Below are positions 53,630 to 63,085 of a stretch of 64,000 bases of DNA, one piece after another (position 1 is the stretch's first letter; each line of letters starts with the position of its first letter). The position numbers and the translations under genes are program-made. The notes beneath the pieces are model-generated. The model made no database searches. It saw only the letters and a list, made by a program, of their open reading frames with translations, and was not told the origin of the DNA. Source of the stretch: Streptococcus ruminantium (lineage in GTDB: Bacteria > Bacillota > Bacilli > Lactobacillales > Streptococcaceae); contig NZ_AP018400.1 in NCBI RefSeq assembly GCF_003609975.1, positions 1,438,501-1,502,500 of the forward strand, written 5' to 3'.

Positions 53630-54520
53630 TTATCTTAATCCTTGCTTTTGCTGGAAATGATAAAAAGCTCCCAACATGCCTGCTGCATTTTCATGCTGGG
53701 CAAAAGCTAAACGTGTATTATCGGCCAAACTTGGCACCAAATACTTCTTCATAGCAGTCTCAATCTTATCTTTCAAATAATCTTTCTGAGCCATGATCCC
53801 TCCACCAAGGATAACAACTTCTGGGTTAGCTACATAGCAAACATTGGCAATTCCCTGTCCTAGATAATCAACCATACGGTCAATGGCAGCAATACAATGA
53901 ACGCTACCTGCCTTAGCTTCTTGGAAAATTTTGTATCCATCCCAGACTGCTTGATCTTGACCATGCAAAGCTACTACATAGCGAATCAAGGCTGTAGTGG
54001 ATGCTAAATCTTGAAAGACACCATCTGACAGATGTAGATAACCAACTTCACAGGCAGCATTGTTAAAACCGTGAAAAATATGCCCATCAACTAACAAACA
54101 GCCACCAATTCCTGTACCTATCGTCAGGCAGATTGAAACCGAGCTACCTGTGCCTGCCCCAGAAATACCTTCTGCTAGCCCTGCACAGTTGACATCATTT
54201 TCAATCTCACAGGGAAGTCCAAAGTCTCCTTCAATCTCTGCTTTAAACTGTGTTCCAGCATAGTTTGGAATCTGCGGACCTGAGTAGAAGATTTCTCCCT
54301 TGTCAGGGTCAACCATACCTGCCGAGGAAATGGCGACACCAGCTAGAGGAGATTGAGCATGAAAGTCAGCGACCAATTTTTTAACCATTGCCAAGATATG
54401 AGGACCGCCCTTATGAGCTTCCGTATCCATCTTGTAACGCTCCAAAATCTGCCCTTCTTCACCAAGACGACCATATTTTATCTGTGTGCCACCAATATCA
54501 ATAGCAAGATAGGTTTTCAT
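53630..54520 (-). CDS. nanK: ROK-family sugar kinase, probably N-acetylmannosamine kinase
   Basis: 296 aa from the ATG at 54520 (MKTYLAIDIGGTQIKYG) with AGGAGG. ATP motif IDIGGTQIK and the catalytic Asp in EIENDVNCAGLAE (about 105). GTGIGGCLLVDGHIFHG and ANPEVVILGGGIMA are ROK signatures. The usual zinc cluster (CxCGxxGCxE) after the EVGYLHL segment is absent. Located after the lyase gene, it should make ManNAc-6-P for NanE. Confidence 0.88.
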   Translation of the reverse strand: MKTYLAIDIGGTQIKYGRLGEEGQILERYKMDTEAHKGGPHILAMVKKLVADFHAQSPLAGVAISSAGMVDPDKGEIFYSGPQIPNYAGTQFKAEIEGDFGLPCEIENDVNCAGLAEGISGAGTGSSVSICLTIGTGIGGCLLVDGHIFHGFNNAACEVGYLHLSDGVFQDLASTTALIRYVVALHGQDQAVWDGYKIFQEAKAGSVHCIAAIDRMVDYLGQGIANVCYVANPEVVILGGGIMAQKDYLKDKIETAMKKYLVPSLADNTRLAFAQHENAAGMLGAFYHFQQKQGLR

Positions 54521-54530
54521 ATCAAACCTC

Positions 54531-55451
54531 CTAAATTCCAAATTTTTTCTTTGCCTCATTGATCATCAGAACGGCCTCTTCTACAATTTTTCTATCAGAT
54601 TCTATCAAGCCAGTTAGAGGTTCACGGACCGAACCGATATTCAAACCATCGTTGAGGCGGATAACTTCTTTGATAACAGCGTACATGTGACCGTGACCTG
54701 ATACCAACTTATCGATAATGGCATTGATGGTAGATTGTAGCTGGCGAGCTACTTCCAACTCCTTCTCGGTGATTAACTGATTAAGACGGAGGAAAAGTTC
54801 AGGCATAGCACCATAAGTACCTCCGATTCCACCCTTAGCCCCCATCAAGCGCCCACCTAGGAATTGTTCATCCGGACCATTGAAAATCACATAATCTTCG
54901 CCCCCCAGTCTGACAAAGGTCTCAATATCCTGAACAGGCATTGAAGAATTCTTCACACCAACAACCCTAGGATTCTTTACCATTTCTCTATAGAGATTTG
55001 GGGTCAGAGAAACCCCTGCTAGCTGTGGGATGTTATATATGATAAAATCTGTATCTGGAGCAGCCAGGCTGATTCCATTCCAATAGGCTGCGATACTGTG
55101 CTCTGGCAAGCGGAAATAAATCGGTGGAATAGCCGCAATAGCATCTACACCCATTTTCTGCGAATGACGAGCCAGCTCAATACTATCTTTCAGATTGTTA
55201 CAGGCCACATGGTTGATAATGGTCAATTTTCCCTTAGCAACCGCCATCACTGCTTCTAAAACTTGCTTACGGTCTGCTATGCTTTGGTAAATACATTCAC
55301 CGGATGAACCATTGACATAGAGTCCCTGCACTCCCTTGTCAATAAAATACTGAACCAGAGCCTTCACACGCTCTGAACTAATCTCACCAGCTTCATCATA
55401 ACAGGCATAAAAAGCTGGAATAATACCATGATATTTTTCTAAATTTCTCAT
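54531..55451 (-). CDS. nanA: N-acetylneuraminate lyase
   Basis: 306 aa from the ATG at 55451 (MRNLEKYHGI) with AAAAGGAAA. DapA/NAL-fold aldolase: GSSGECIYQSIADRKQVLE (about 47-66), Tyr in DFIIYNIPQLAGV (about 137), Schiff-base Lys in VGVKNSS (about 165). GSSGE, in place of the TTGE of DapA, favours sialic acid lyase. It splits Neu5Ac to ManNAc and pyruvate. The name nanA is also used in pneumococcus for the sialidase, which is not here. Confidence 0.9.
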   Translation of the reverse strand: MRNLEKYHGIIPAFYACYDEAGEISSERVKALVQYFIDKGVQGLYVNGSSGECIYQSIADRKQVLEAVMAVAKGKLTIINHVACNNLKDSIELARHSQKMGVDAIAAIPPIYFRLPEHSIAAYWNGISLAAPDTDFIIYNIPQLAGVSLTPNLYREMVKNPRVVGVKNSSMPVQDIETFVRLGGEDYVIFNGPDEQFLGGRLMGAKGGIGGTYGAMPELFLRLNQLITEKELEVARQLQSTINAIIDKLVSGHGHMYAVIKEVIRLNDGLNIGSVREPLTGLIESDRKIVEEAVLMINEAKKKFGI

Positions 55452-55530
55452 TGCATTTCCTTTTCGTATTTCGTGATAGTCTATAAAAATCAAACACAGA
55501 CCTTATCAGCCTATCAGTAAGTATCTGCTC

Positions 55531-56178
55531 TCATTGAGCAAGATTGATTCGAGAAGCAAGTTCTCTGATAAACAAATAGGACAGAGCTGCATAGCCAAAG
55601 GACAGGAAACAGATCAAGCAAATTATCAGAGACAAGCCTGAGTGAAGCATAATAGCTACAAAAAGAACATAAGCCAGACTGACTTTGAAAGTTAAAGCTA
55701 ACTCTTTTCCCAATAGCAGGATAGCCTGAAGGAACAAGCCTGACCACTTGAAGCAATAGCGACTTGCCAAAGGATAAGCATAGAACCAAAGAAGCTGGCT
55801 AAAGAGAAAGATAGCGATACAAAATGCTCGAAATCCATCAAAGACCAGACCAGATTGCCCCCAGACCAGATAAAGATCCAAAAGACAAAAACCTGTCACT
55901 CCGATTTCTACAACTGATAAAATGAAGCCACGTTTCCAGTGAAGGGCAAATTGTCGCCAGTAAGTAGACCAAACCTTGATTTTTCCAAACTCATCCATTT
56001 CCCATAAACTTGCTTGAAGGGCTAGTTTGGCAGCTCCTAAGGTGATGAGGGGAAGGCTGGCCAGAGTCGTTAATAGATTCAAGAGCATCAAATCAAATAG
56101 TTTTTCTACCATTTGCCAAACAGGATGATTGACATCAAAGAAGGATTGAATCAAAGTTTTCTTTTCATTTTCTTTCAT
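55531..56178 (-). CDS. YesL-like (DUF624) membrane protein
   Basis: 215 aa with five to six membrane segments. KLFDLMLLNLLTTLASLPLITLGAAKLALQASL at residues 25-57 is the DUF624 signature. DUF624 proteins sit beside carbohydrate ABC importers and are thought to assist them; the mechanism is not established. It lies within the sialic-acid operon between the YhcH-like gene and the lyase. Confidence 0.82.
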   Translation of the reverse strand: MKENEKKTLIQSFFDVNHPVWQMVEKLFDLMLLNLLTTLASLPLITLGAAKLALQASLWEMDEFGKIKVWSTYWRQFALHWKRGFILSVVEIGVTGFCLLDLYLVWGQSGLVFDGFRAFCIAIFLFSQLLWFYAYPLASRYCFKWSGLFLQAILLLGKELALTFKVSLAYVLFVAIMLHSGLSLIICLICFLSFGYAALSYLFIRELASRINLAQ

Positions 56179-56298
56179 GGCTAACCTCCTCTACTCCTTT
56201 ATCCCCGACAAACACCAATAATAGATGCAAAAATGACAAAATTGATACTAAATCTAAAACAGCTTCTCAGCACAATATCTGCTTGATTTTGCAGAGTA

Positions 56299-56754
56299 TC
56301 AGTCATCTATCAAAACCTTAAACACGCACTTACGGACAGTTTTCTCACCACCTACCCACTGGTTAGGCTGATGAATCTCCCCGGGTAGAAAGATGGCAAA
56401 ATAATCCCCGTCCAATAAACAATCTACCCACTTCTCCCCAGGAACAAAACCAATATCTCCCGTTTTATCAAACTCAGTATCTTCACTAACCAGACGACTG
56501 CCATAAGAGACCTGCTCCCGCCCCCTAATAACAAAATGAATATCGGCATAGCATCGATGGTATTCAAAAATAGACTGAGCCTCTTTCGACAAGGTATTTT
56601 CCTGAAGGAAATAATAAACATCTTGATCAGCAAGCTCATACCTGCCTAATTTTTGATTCCTAAAAATTCCTTGTTCCAAAGCAACTAAAGCCAAATCTAG
56701 ATTTGGATGCAAGCCCATGTAATATGAGTAATTGCTAATATGATCATAAATCAT
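56299..56754 (-). CDS. YhcH/YjgK/YiaL (NanQ-like) sugar anomerase
   Basis: 151 aa from the ATG at 56754 (MIYDHISN) with GGAG upstream. DUF386 cupin: ECHRCYADIHFVIRGREQVSYG-like block (YHRCYADIHFVIRGREQ), and DYFAIFLPGEIHQPNQWV provides the metal His/Glu set. YhcH in E. coli (NanQ) speeds opening of sialic acid or ManNAc anomers. It is co-directional with satC, 48 bp apart. Confidence 0.87.
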   Translation of the reverse strand: MIYDHISNYSYYMGLHPNLDLALVALEQGIFRNQKLGRYELADQDVYYFLQENTLSKEAQSIFEYHRCYADIHFVIRGREQVSYGSRLVSEDTEFDKTGDIGFVPGEKWVDCLLDGDYFAIFLPGEIHQPNQWVGGEKTVRKCVFKVLIDD

Positions 56755-56802
56755 GCAAAACACTCCGTAAGATGGTAGTTGGTTGCAGTCACCGTTAAAA
56801 TA

Positions 56803-57633
56803 TTACCCTTTAACTGCACCCATTGTAATCCCTTGGGTAAAGGATTTTTGAAAGACAAGAAAGACTGTCACAATTGGAACAGCCGCCATAGCTGCACCGG
56901 CCATGATGACTCCGTAGTTAGTTGCCATCTCGGCTTGCATTGTTGCAACTCCTAGTGAAATAGTCAAATTCTGCCGAGAAGTCAACATAACTAGCTGCAT
57001 AAAGTAATCATTCCACGAGTTGATAAAAGTGAAGATTGCTAAAGCTGCAAAACCTGGCTTGACGATCGGAAAAGCCACATTCCAGAAGGTAGAAATCTCT
57101 CCACAACCATCAATTTTTGCTGATTCCAAAAGTTCTGTCGGAATGTTCTCTGAGAATTGTTTCATCAAAAAGACACCAAAAGGCCATCCAACCAGAGGCA
57201 AAATAACTGCTGCTAAGGTATCATGGATTCCCATAAAATTGATAATCCGTACCAAGGGAACCAAAACAACTTGCTTAGGTAGAGCCATGGCCGCGATGAA
57301 GATAGAAAAAAGTAGTTTTTGTCCATAGAAACGCTTCTTAGCTAGCACATAGCCTGCCAAAGAAGAAGTCATACATACCAAAATCATGGTTGTCAAAGAG
57401 ATGAAAACCGAATTCCAAAGCCATTGGAGAGCTGGATTTTGTATAGTCAACTTAGTAAAGTTTTCCAAGGTCGGCTGGGTAGGCCACCATTGAGGTGGAA
57501 TAATAATGGTATGGGGCTGTGACTTGAAAGCACCTGTCATAATCCAATAAAATGGAAAGATAAAGAGGATAGTCAGTAGGAGCAAAGCGATGGTCGAAAT
57601 AACACTCAAAGGTGTAATTGCTTTCTTTTTCAT
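56803..57633 (-). CDS. satC: sialic acid ABC transporter permease
   Basis: 276 aa, MalG-type, six membrane segments. The EAA loop is ELLESAKIDGCGEISTFWNVAFPIVKP (about 165-191) and the C-terminus is QGITMGAVKG. It pairs with SatB; gene order satA-satB-satC matches the pneumococcal Sat importer. No ATPase gene follows, so a shared MsmK-type ATPase is expected. Confidence 0.92.
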   Translation of the reverse strand: MKKKAITPLSVISTIALLLLTILFIFPFYWIMTGAFKSQPHTIIIPPQWWPTQPTLENFTKLTIQNPALQWLWNSVFISLTTMILVCMTSSLAGYVLAKKRFYGQKLLFSIFIAAMALPKQVVLVPLVRIINFMGIHDTLAAVILPLVGWPFGVFLMKQFSENIPTELLESAKIDGCGEISTFWNVAFPIVKPGFAALAIFTFINSWNDYFMQLVMLTSRQNLTISLGVATMQAEMATNYGVIMAGAAMAAVPIVTVFLVFQKSFTQGITMGAVKG

Positions 57634-57646
57634 CCGATCCTCCTTC

Positions 57647-58534
57647 CTAGTACTCTACGTCATTGCCCAAAATTTTGAATTGGGCAAAGGAAATAACCGC
57701 GATCATGATTGCCAAAAAGACACCCATAGTGTTGGCATAGCCATATTCTGATAATTTGAAGGCTTTCTCGTAAAGGTAGTACATCAAGGTAGATGTCGAA
57801 TAGTTAGGGCCACCTGAAGTCAAAAGTTGTATCAGTGCAAAACATTGGAACGAGTTGATGGTTGTGATAACAGCAATGTAAAGAGTTGTTGGCAGAAGAC
57901 TAGGCCACTTGATTTGCCAAAAAACCTGGCGCTCATTGGCGCCGTCCACACGCGCTGCTTCTACCAAGGAATTATCAATATTTCCAAGAGCTGCAATGTA
58001 AAGAATAATTGGCTGACCAACTGAAGTTGTTAAGAGAATGATGATAATCGCCAGGAGAGCCCATTGCTTATCTCCAAGCCAACTAATATTCTGATTGATA
58101 ACACCACCTGATTTCAGAACAAAGTTCAAGATACCAGATAAGGGATCATAAATCCATTTCCAGACAACTGTCACAGCTACAGATCCCGTTACAACTGGCA
58201 GAAAGAAGACCGCCCGATAAAAGGAACGAGCGATTACATTCTTTTCATAAGTTTGTGACGCTACAAATACAGAAAAGAAAACAACAACCGGTACTGATCC
58301 CACCACGATAATCACTGTATTGATTAGGGATTTTATAAAAATCGGATCATTCAGCATCCGCACATAGTTATCTAGCCCTACAAAAGTAAAATCTGTCATC
58401 GTATAATTGAAGAAACTAGTGACAAATCCCATAATCATCGGAGCCAGCACAAATATAGTGAAGAAAATGAGAATTGGAGCTAAAAATGTATAGGATATGA
58501 CAGTCTCCCGCATTCTAATTTTATTTATCTGCAC
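57647..58534 (-). CDS. satB: sialic acid ABC transporter permease
   Basis: 295 aa, MalF/UgpA-type with six membrane segments and EAA loop SLVEAARVDGANERQVFWQIKWPSLLP. SYTFLAPILIFFTIFVLAPMIMGF is the first membrane segment. It is separated from satA by 312 bp holding a BOX-like element, unlike the other closely spaced genes in the operon. Confidence 0.92.
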   Translation of the reverse strand: MQINKIRMRETVISYTFLAPILIFFTIFVLAPMIMGFVTSFFNYTMTDFTFVGLDNYVRMLNDPIFIKSLINTVIIVVGSVPVVVFFSVFVASQTYEKNVIARSFYRAVFFLPVVTGSVAVTVVWKWIYDPLSGILNFVLKSGGVINQNISWLGDKQWALLAIIIILLTTSVGQPIILYIAALGNIDNSLVEAARVDGANERQVFWQIKWPSLLPTTLYIAVITTINSFQCFALIQLLTSGGPNYSTSTLMYYLYEKAFKLSEYGYANTMGVFLAIMIAVISFAQFKILGNDVEY

Positions 58535-58846
58535 TTATAACACCTCAATTCTAATGGTTTTGGTAGCCGGTAAAATCAACAAATGCCCAACAAGAATAGA
58601 CTAACATTATGACTCTTGACACCTACCATTTTGATTTTTACAGAGTATGAAAAGCTCCCTTTCTTTATCTACGAATACTCAATGAAAGTCAGGCAATCTC
58701 GACTAGGCTATAGCTTGAAGCCTAATGAATACGACTGAGAAGCTTCAGTGAAACTTTTCACTCGTAAAACCTCTTGATAAGTATGGAGATTGGATTTTCA
58801 AAAAATATAGGTATGCGACAGAGAAAAGGAGCAACTTCCAGTTCAT
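58535..58846. other. satA-satB intergenic region
   Basis: No gene. It contains a BOX-like element (58675-58808) and a further loose BOX-type end at 58629-58648. I see no clear promoter for satB. Confidence 0.55.
58675..58808. repeat. BOX-like element 3
   Basis: Begins ATACTCAATGAAAGTCA and ends GGATTTTCAAAAAATAT, an imperfect inverted pair like the elements at 13932 and 38141. The interior holds smaller inverted repeats (GAAGCTTCAGTG region). Confidence 0.55.
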
Positions 58847-60157
58847 TTATTTAATCGTTGCGTTTGCTTTCTCGGTGAATTCTTTCAAAGCTGGCTCTGC
58901 TTCTTTTTCGCCATTTGAAACCGCTTGAAGCATTGGGAACCAAAGAGTTCTCATTTCAGCAAATCCGTCAATTGTATTGTAATAAGGTGAATAATAATTA
59001 GTCCACTTATCAATCATAGCCATGCGTTCATCACTATACAATGAACCAAATGAAGTACGAACTGGAAATGCACCTGTACGCACAACGTTTTTAGGTCCCC
59101 ACTCTTTATCATCTGCGATAAATTGAACGAATTTTTTAGCTGCTGCAACTTTTGCCTCATCACCATTATTAAAGACTGCAAAACCATTTACTAGGTATTC
59201 AAGGGCTGCTTTACCATCCTCTGAAGGAAACGGTACTTCCAAAACTTCAACTTTTGATGCTTTTAATAATTGAGCTTGAAGACCATTCTGTGCAGGAGCC
59301 CAAAGAATCGTATAGGATGTCTGTCCATTTGCAAAGTTTTGAATATCATCGCCACCTGCATATTGAGAACCGTTCATCATATAACCGTCTTTAATCCAAC
59401 TAGCAGTCTTAGAGAGAGCTTTAATCATTTGTTCAGAATCAGTTGTGTACTTAGTCACAGCTTTATCCGTAATACTTCCACTGTAGAGATTTGCCAAAAA
59501 AGCACGAGTCCCTTGGTCTCCTCCTTGTCCATTAGAGAAGAGCGAACCTGGATTGTAACCTTTATCTTTAAGAGCCTTGATAACTTTTTCAAAGTCATCT
59601 GTAGTCCAACCATCTTTCACAAGGTCAAGGACCCCTGCTTCTTTTAGCATTGCTTTATTAAATGCCATGTAAAATGGAGCAGAACTAATTGGGTACATAT
59701 AGGCTGTATCTCCAGCTTTAGAGGCTTGGATGATATTGTCGTTATTCACATCTTTAATAAAATCATCCGTAAAGAGGTTATTCAAGTCTGCCAATTTCCC
59801 ATTTTTTCCGTAGGTAATAATGCGCCCTGGTGCATCGAAAAGAACATCTGGAGCTGTACCTGCCTCAATAGCTGTTGTAATCTTTTCTGGACCAGAAGTA
59901 AAGTCAATGGTTTCTAGTTTGACAGTAATATCTGGATTTGCTTCTTGGAATGCATTGATAACCTTCTGCTCATAAGTTCCTACACCATCCTCAGCCTTTT
60001 CCTGAGTAAAAACAGGAAAAGCCCACCAAGTAATGGCCGTCTTACCTGAATCTCCAGATTTTGAAGAGTTCGCAGTTGAGTTACTGGTATTCGAACTACA
60101 AGCAGCTAGCAACAAGATAGCTGCACCTGCTAGCAATGAATGCATCAATTTTTTCAT
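58847..60157 (-). CDS. satA: sialic acid-binding lipoprotein
   Basis: 436 aa from the second ATG (60157, [11 protein letters not shown]), seven bases after GGAG; the ATG at 60160 is the alternative. Lipobox LLLAACSS. Family-1 solute-binding protein with [19 protein letters not shown] near 90-110 and [15 protein letters not shown] near 280. Operon context (nanE before, satB/satC and the lyase after) supports sialic acid as ligand. Confidence 0.9.
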   Translation of the reverse strand: MKKLMHSLLAGAAILLLAACSSNTSNSTANSSKSGDSGKTAITWWAFPVFTQEKAEDGVGTYEQKVINAFQEANPDITVKLETIDFTSGPEKITTAIEAGTAPDVLFDAPGRIITYGKNGKLADLNNLFTDDFIKDVNNDNIIQASKAGDTAYMYPISSAPFYMAFNKAMLKEAGVLDLVKDGWTTDDFEKVIKALKDKGYNPGSLFSNGQGGDQGTRAFLANLYSGSITDKAVTKYTTDSEQMIKALSKTASWIKDGYMMNGSQYAGGDDIQNFANGQTSYTILWAPAQNGLQAQLLKASKVEVLEVPFPSEDGKAALEYLVNGFAVFNNGDEAKVAAAKKFVQFIADDKEWGPKNVVRTGAFPVRTSFGSLYSDERMAMIDKWTNYYSPYYNTIDGFAEMRTLWFPMLQAVSNGEKEAEPALKEFTEKANATIK

Positions 60158-60218
60158 CATTCTTCTCCTTTAATTTGTTTTCTACTCCCAAGGGGAGTTA
60201 GTTTGATGGACAATGTAA

Positions 60219-60923
60219 TTAGTTTTTCTGCAGAGCTTGAATAAAACGCTCTGCTATTTCTTTCGGACGGGTAATGGCTCCTCCGACGACAATACCTGCC
60301 ACTCCCAAATCATGAATCGTTTTAACTTGGTCAGGATAGTGAATTTTTCCTTCTGCAATCACATCCATACCTGCTTGACATAAACGATCAACCAAGTCAA
60401 TATCAGGCCCATCCTCTTGTCGACTATATGAAGTATATCCAGAAAGAGTTGTACCAATAAAATCAATTCCTGCTTGATGAGCGGTCACCCCCTCATCAAA
60501 GGTGGAGATATCTGCCATGAATAGTTGCTTCGGATATTTTTCCTTAATCCGCTGAATGAACTCTACGATAGTCAGACCATCATGCCTTTCTCGTTTTGTA
60601 CAATCCAGAGCAATGACTTCAATATCAAGGGCTACCAATTCATCAATTTCCCTCATAGTAGCTGTGATAAAAGGCTCTTGAGGGGGATAGTCTCTTTTGA
60701 TAATTCCGATAATTGGTAAATCTGTTACTTCTTTGATCTCCCTAATATCTCGCACGCTATTAGCTCGAATTCCCACCGCTCCTGCTTCTTGAGCCGCTTT
60801 GACCAATAAGGGCACAACACCACCTTCTTCTCTATATAGAGGCTCACCTGGCAAAGCCTGACAGGAAACAATGATGCCATCTTTTATCCGCTCTTTGAAG
60901 GACTCTTTGCTGATGTTGACCAT
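60219..60923 (-). CDS. nanE: N-acetylmannosamine-6-phosphate 2-epimerase
   Basis: 234 aa TIM barrel. [19 protein letters not shown] at the start, [15 protein letters not shown] near 50, [12 protein letters not shown] (catalytic Lys in CTKR, about 131-134) and [18 protein letters not shown] near the end. It converts ManNAc-6-P to GlcNAc-6-P. First gene of the operon, AAAGGAGA upstream, directly behind the cre-controlled promoter. Confidence 0.95.
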   Translation of the reverse strand: MVNISKESFKERIKDGIIVSCQALPGEPLYREEGGVVPLLVKAAQEAGAVGIRANSVRDIREIKEVTDLPIIGIIKRDYPPQEPFITATMREIDELVALDIEVIALDCTKRERHDGLTIVEFIQRIKEKYPKQLFMADISTFDEGVTAHQAGIDFIGTTLSGYTSYSRQEDGPDIDLVDRLCQAGMDVIAEGKIHYPDQVKTIHDLGVAGIVVGGAITRPKEIAERFIQALQKN

Positions 60924-60950
60924 TCTTTCTCCTTTCTATCTCTATGCTTT

Positions 60951-60997
60951 AGATAGCGCTTACAATATCATTATATAGCATATAAACTTTTTTTCAA
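60951..60997 (-). promoter_or_regulatory. nan operon promoter with perfect cre site
   Basis: TTGAAA (60997-60992), 16-bp spacer, TATAAT (60975-60970) on the minus strand. Directly downstream TGTAAGCGCTATCT (60964-60951) matches the cre consensus at all 14 positions, so CcpA should repress the operon when glucose is present. Confidence 0.85.
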
Positions 60998-61389
60998 TCC
61001 CATTGCTTCATTTAAAATCTAATTTCTGTTTTACGAAAAAATGGTCTACTTTTAAAACTAGTTTTAAAAAGGTTTGATTTTTATAGAACTAGTTTCAATT
61101 TCTCCTCTAAGATTAAGAAACAACACATCAAATTCAATGAGAACTAAATGGATACTGTAGTTGGTTAAATTGCAGCACACAAAAAACTAGCTAAAATAAG
61201 GACCTTAGCTAGTTCTTTCCTTTTTATAAATAGACAGGAAGCAAAATCTCAGTTTTAACCGGATAAAGGATGACACTTACTGACATCCTAGCTAGTTTTT
61301 TTAATTCTCACAAATACCTACATCATTATCACCGCATTACAAATGTATGGATTTTTCTCCATCTCCTGATTCATCACACCAGAAGGCCA
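60998..61389. other. intergenic region upstream of the nan promoter
   Basis: About 390 bp with no gene. It holds a direct pair of AAACTAGTTT-like motifs (about 61057-61068 and 61088-61094) that could be a regulator site, and the hairpin at 61185-61214. Confidence 0.5.
61185..61214. terminator. bidirectional terminator downstream of the HAD gene
   Basis: AACTAGCTAA and TTAGCTAGTT form a perfect 10-bp stem, with an A-run before and a T-rich run after. Confidence 0.75.
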
Positions 61390-62085
61390 CTATAACGACC
61401 GTATTACTCCCTCTAATTCATCCCACTCATCAACAAGGCTGTCTGCCTTAAAGGAGTTTACCGGAACTTCTCTCTTTCTATGGTTAAACCAAATCGCTTT
61501 CCAGCCCACAGATTTTGCTCCTACCACATCATTTTCAAAAGAATCCCCCAAGTAGCAAATCTCCTCGCTAGATAGCCCCAATTTCTCCTCCATCAAGTGA
61601 AAAATAGCAGGATGAGGTTTAGCTACGCCGACCTGTCCTGAAATCATCATCAAATCCGAATCAAACCATTCAAAAAGTCCCAGACTTCGTATCTTTTTCA
61701 ACTGGTGGTGGTAAGGACCGTTTGTAATGATTCCTATCGTAATGTCCCGTTCCTTACAATACCTGAAAATATCTGGAAAAACAGCGTTCAATTCTAGGTG
61801 TCCTTGAAAATAATCATAATCCATCTGAATAGCCAGAGCTAAATCATCCGATACCCTATAGCCAATATCAACCAGAGCCCGTTTCATCCTATAGACATGA
61901 CTATCTTTCAAGCTCATTTTTCCTGTTGCAGCAGCCTCAAAAACCTCGTCAGCATAATGACGGAAAGCCAGATAAAGCGCTGCTATATCTTCCTCTGCTA
62001 TTTGCAAATGCTTCTCCAAAGCCTGCTGAAAAGGATGTAGTTGATTATACAGAGTGTCATCTAAATCAAAAATCAATGCTTTCAT
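61390..62085 (-). CDS. HAD-superfamily hydrolase
   Basis: 231 aa. Motif I DLDDTLYN (Asp8/Asp10 type), motif II GIITNGPY, motif III Lys in VAKPHPAIF, motif IV LGDSFENDVVGAKSVG. The cap is the small helical type of YjjG-like phosphatases, which clear non-canonical nucleotides or sugar phosphates. The substrate is not certain. Single gene, with a terminator of the next gene just upstream. Confidence 0.9.
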   Translation of the reverse strand: MKALIFDLDDTLYNQLHPFQQALEKHLQIAEEDIAALYLAFRHYADEVFEAAATGKMSLKDSHVYRMKRALVDIGYRVSDDLALAIQMDYDYFQGHLELNAVFPDIFRYCKERDITIGIITNGPYHHQLKKIRSLGLFEWFDSDLMMISGQVGVAKPHPAIFHLMEEKLGLSSEEICYLGDSFENDVVGAKSVGWKAIWFNHRKREVPVNSFKADSLVDEWDELEGVIRSL

Positions 62086-62101
62086 AAAATGATTATAACA
62101 A

Positions 62102-62125
62102 AAACCTAGACTTCTGCCTAGGTTT
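62102..62125. terminator. terminator between CPBP and HAD genes
   Basis: AAACCTAG and CTAGGTTT form an 8-bp stem with flanking A and T runs, 108 bp after the CPBP gene stop. Confidence 0.7.
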
Positions 62126-62232
62126 AAAATTTGCCTTCCATTACAGACATGGGAAAAATACTCCCATACCTGTTGGACATAGCTATAATATCAAGAATTT
62201 GGAGGCAACTCATCAGCGATAATATATTATCT

Positions 62233-62979
62233 CTAGAAAAAATAAGAAATGATTCCCGCCCCCAAAACATCCGTTATTGCATGTGCTAAGAAAAATGGAA
62301 ACAGATTTTTCTCCTTCATTCTCCTATAGAGAAGATAGTAGATTCCTCCCACCAACAAGCTAATTGCTATCGCCGAAACATTCCCTTGATAAGTATGGAA
62401 AGAATAGCGCACCAGAAGCGAATAAACAAAATAATACATCTTTTTATCCGGCGCGACATTCAAACAGATTCCCAAGAAAAATATTTCCTCATAAAATCCA
62501 TTGAGGATCGAATATAGCAGAAGTGACAGATTTACCGTAGACAATTTATGTAAAAATGCATTTGTCGCCTGCTGTTCATAGAATATCGAATCATCCGTAC
62601 GTGGATAAGGGATGATATTATATACAATCATAAAATACAGATCAAACAATAAGGCTATTCCAATAAATAAGGCAATGCCGATGAAGACTGATTTGATAGT
62701 GATCCTTATCTTCCACAGTGCAAAATCAAAATTTCTAACATACAAATACACCAAAGCTACAAAAAGCAATACAAGCTGAAATCCTAGCGCATACCAATTA
62801 CTGCTATCCGAAAATTCGGATAGCGGTGCTGTATTAACATCTTCCAAAGATAAAAATGCCGACATCGAACTCCAGATGAAATAGCCAAACATGATTGCAG
62901 TAATGATCAATACATCCCACCATTTTAAATAGTGTAGCTTATCTTTTTTTCTCCAATCCAACACAGTCATAATCATCAT
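62233..62979 (-). CDS. CPBP-family (Abi/CAAX-like) membrane protein
   Basis: 248 aa with about seven membrane segments. The motif ILNGFYEEIFFLGICL has the paired glutamates of CPBP intramembrane proteases, but the arginine of EExxxR is leucine here. SFHTYQG and FFLAHAITDVLGAG supply the two later histidines. Relatives serve as bacteriocin self-immunity proteins or processing proteases. Starts at 62979, 62976 and 62970 are all possible; the last fits best with the AAAGG ribosome binding site. Confidence 0.8.
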   Translation of the reverse strand: MMIMTVLDWRKKDKLHYLKWWDVLIITAIMFGYFIWSSMSAFLSLEDVNTAPLSEFSDSSNWYALGFQLVLLFVALVYLYVRNFDFALWKIRITIKSVFIGIALFIGIALLFDLYFMIVYNIIPYPRTDDSIFYEQQATNAFLHKLSTVNLSLLLYSILNGFYEEIFFLGICLNVAPDKKMYYFVYSLLVRYSFHTYQGNVSAIAISLLVGGIYYLLYRRMKEKNLFPFFLAHAITDVLGAGIISYFF

Positions 62980-63085
62980 CCTTTCTTCCTGTACTCTTAC
63001 TTACACCCTACTAATCTCATCACCCACAGGCAATGAACCAAGGTATTCTAGCATCTCTGCTAACCACTCCATGATTATGCCCTCA

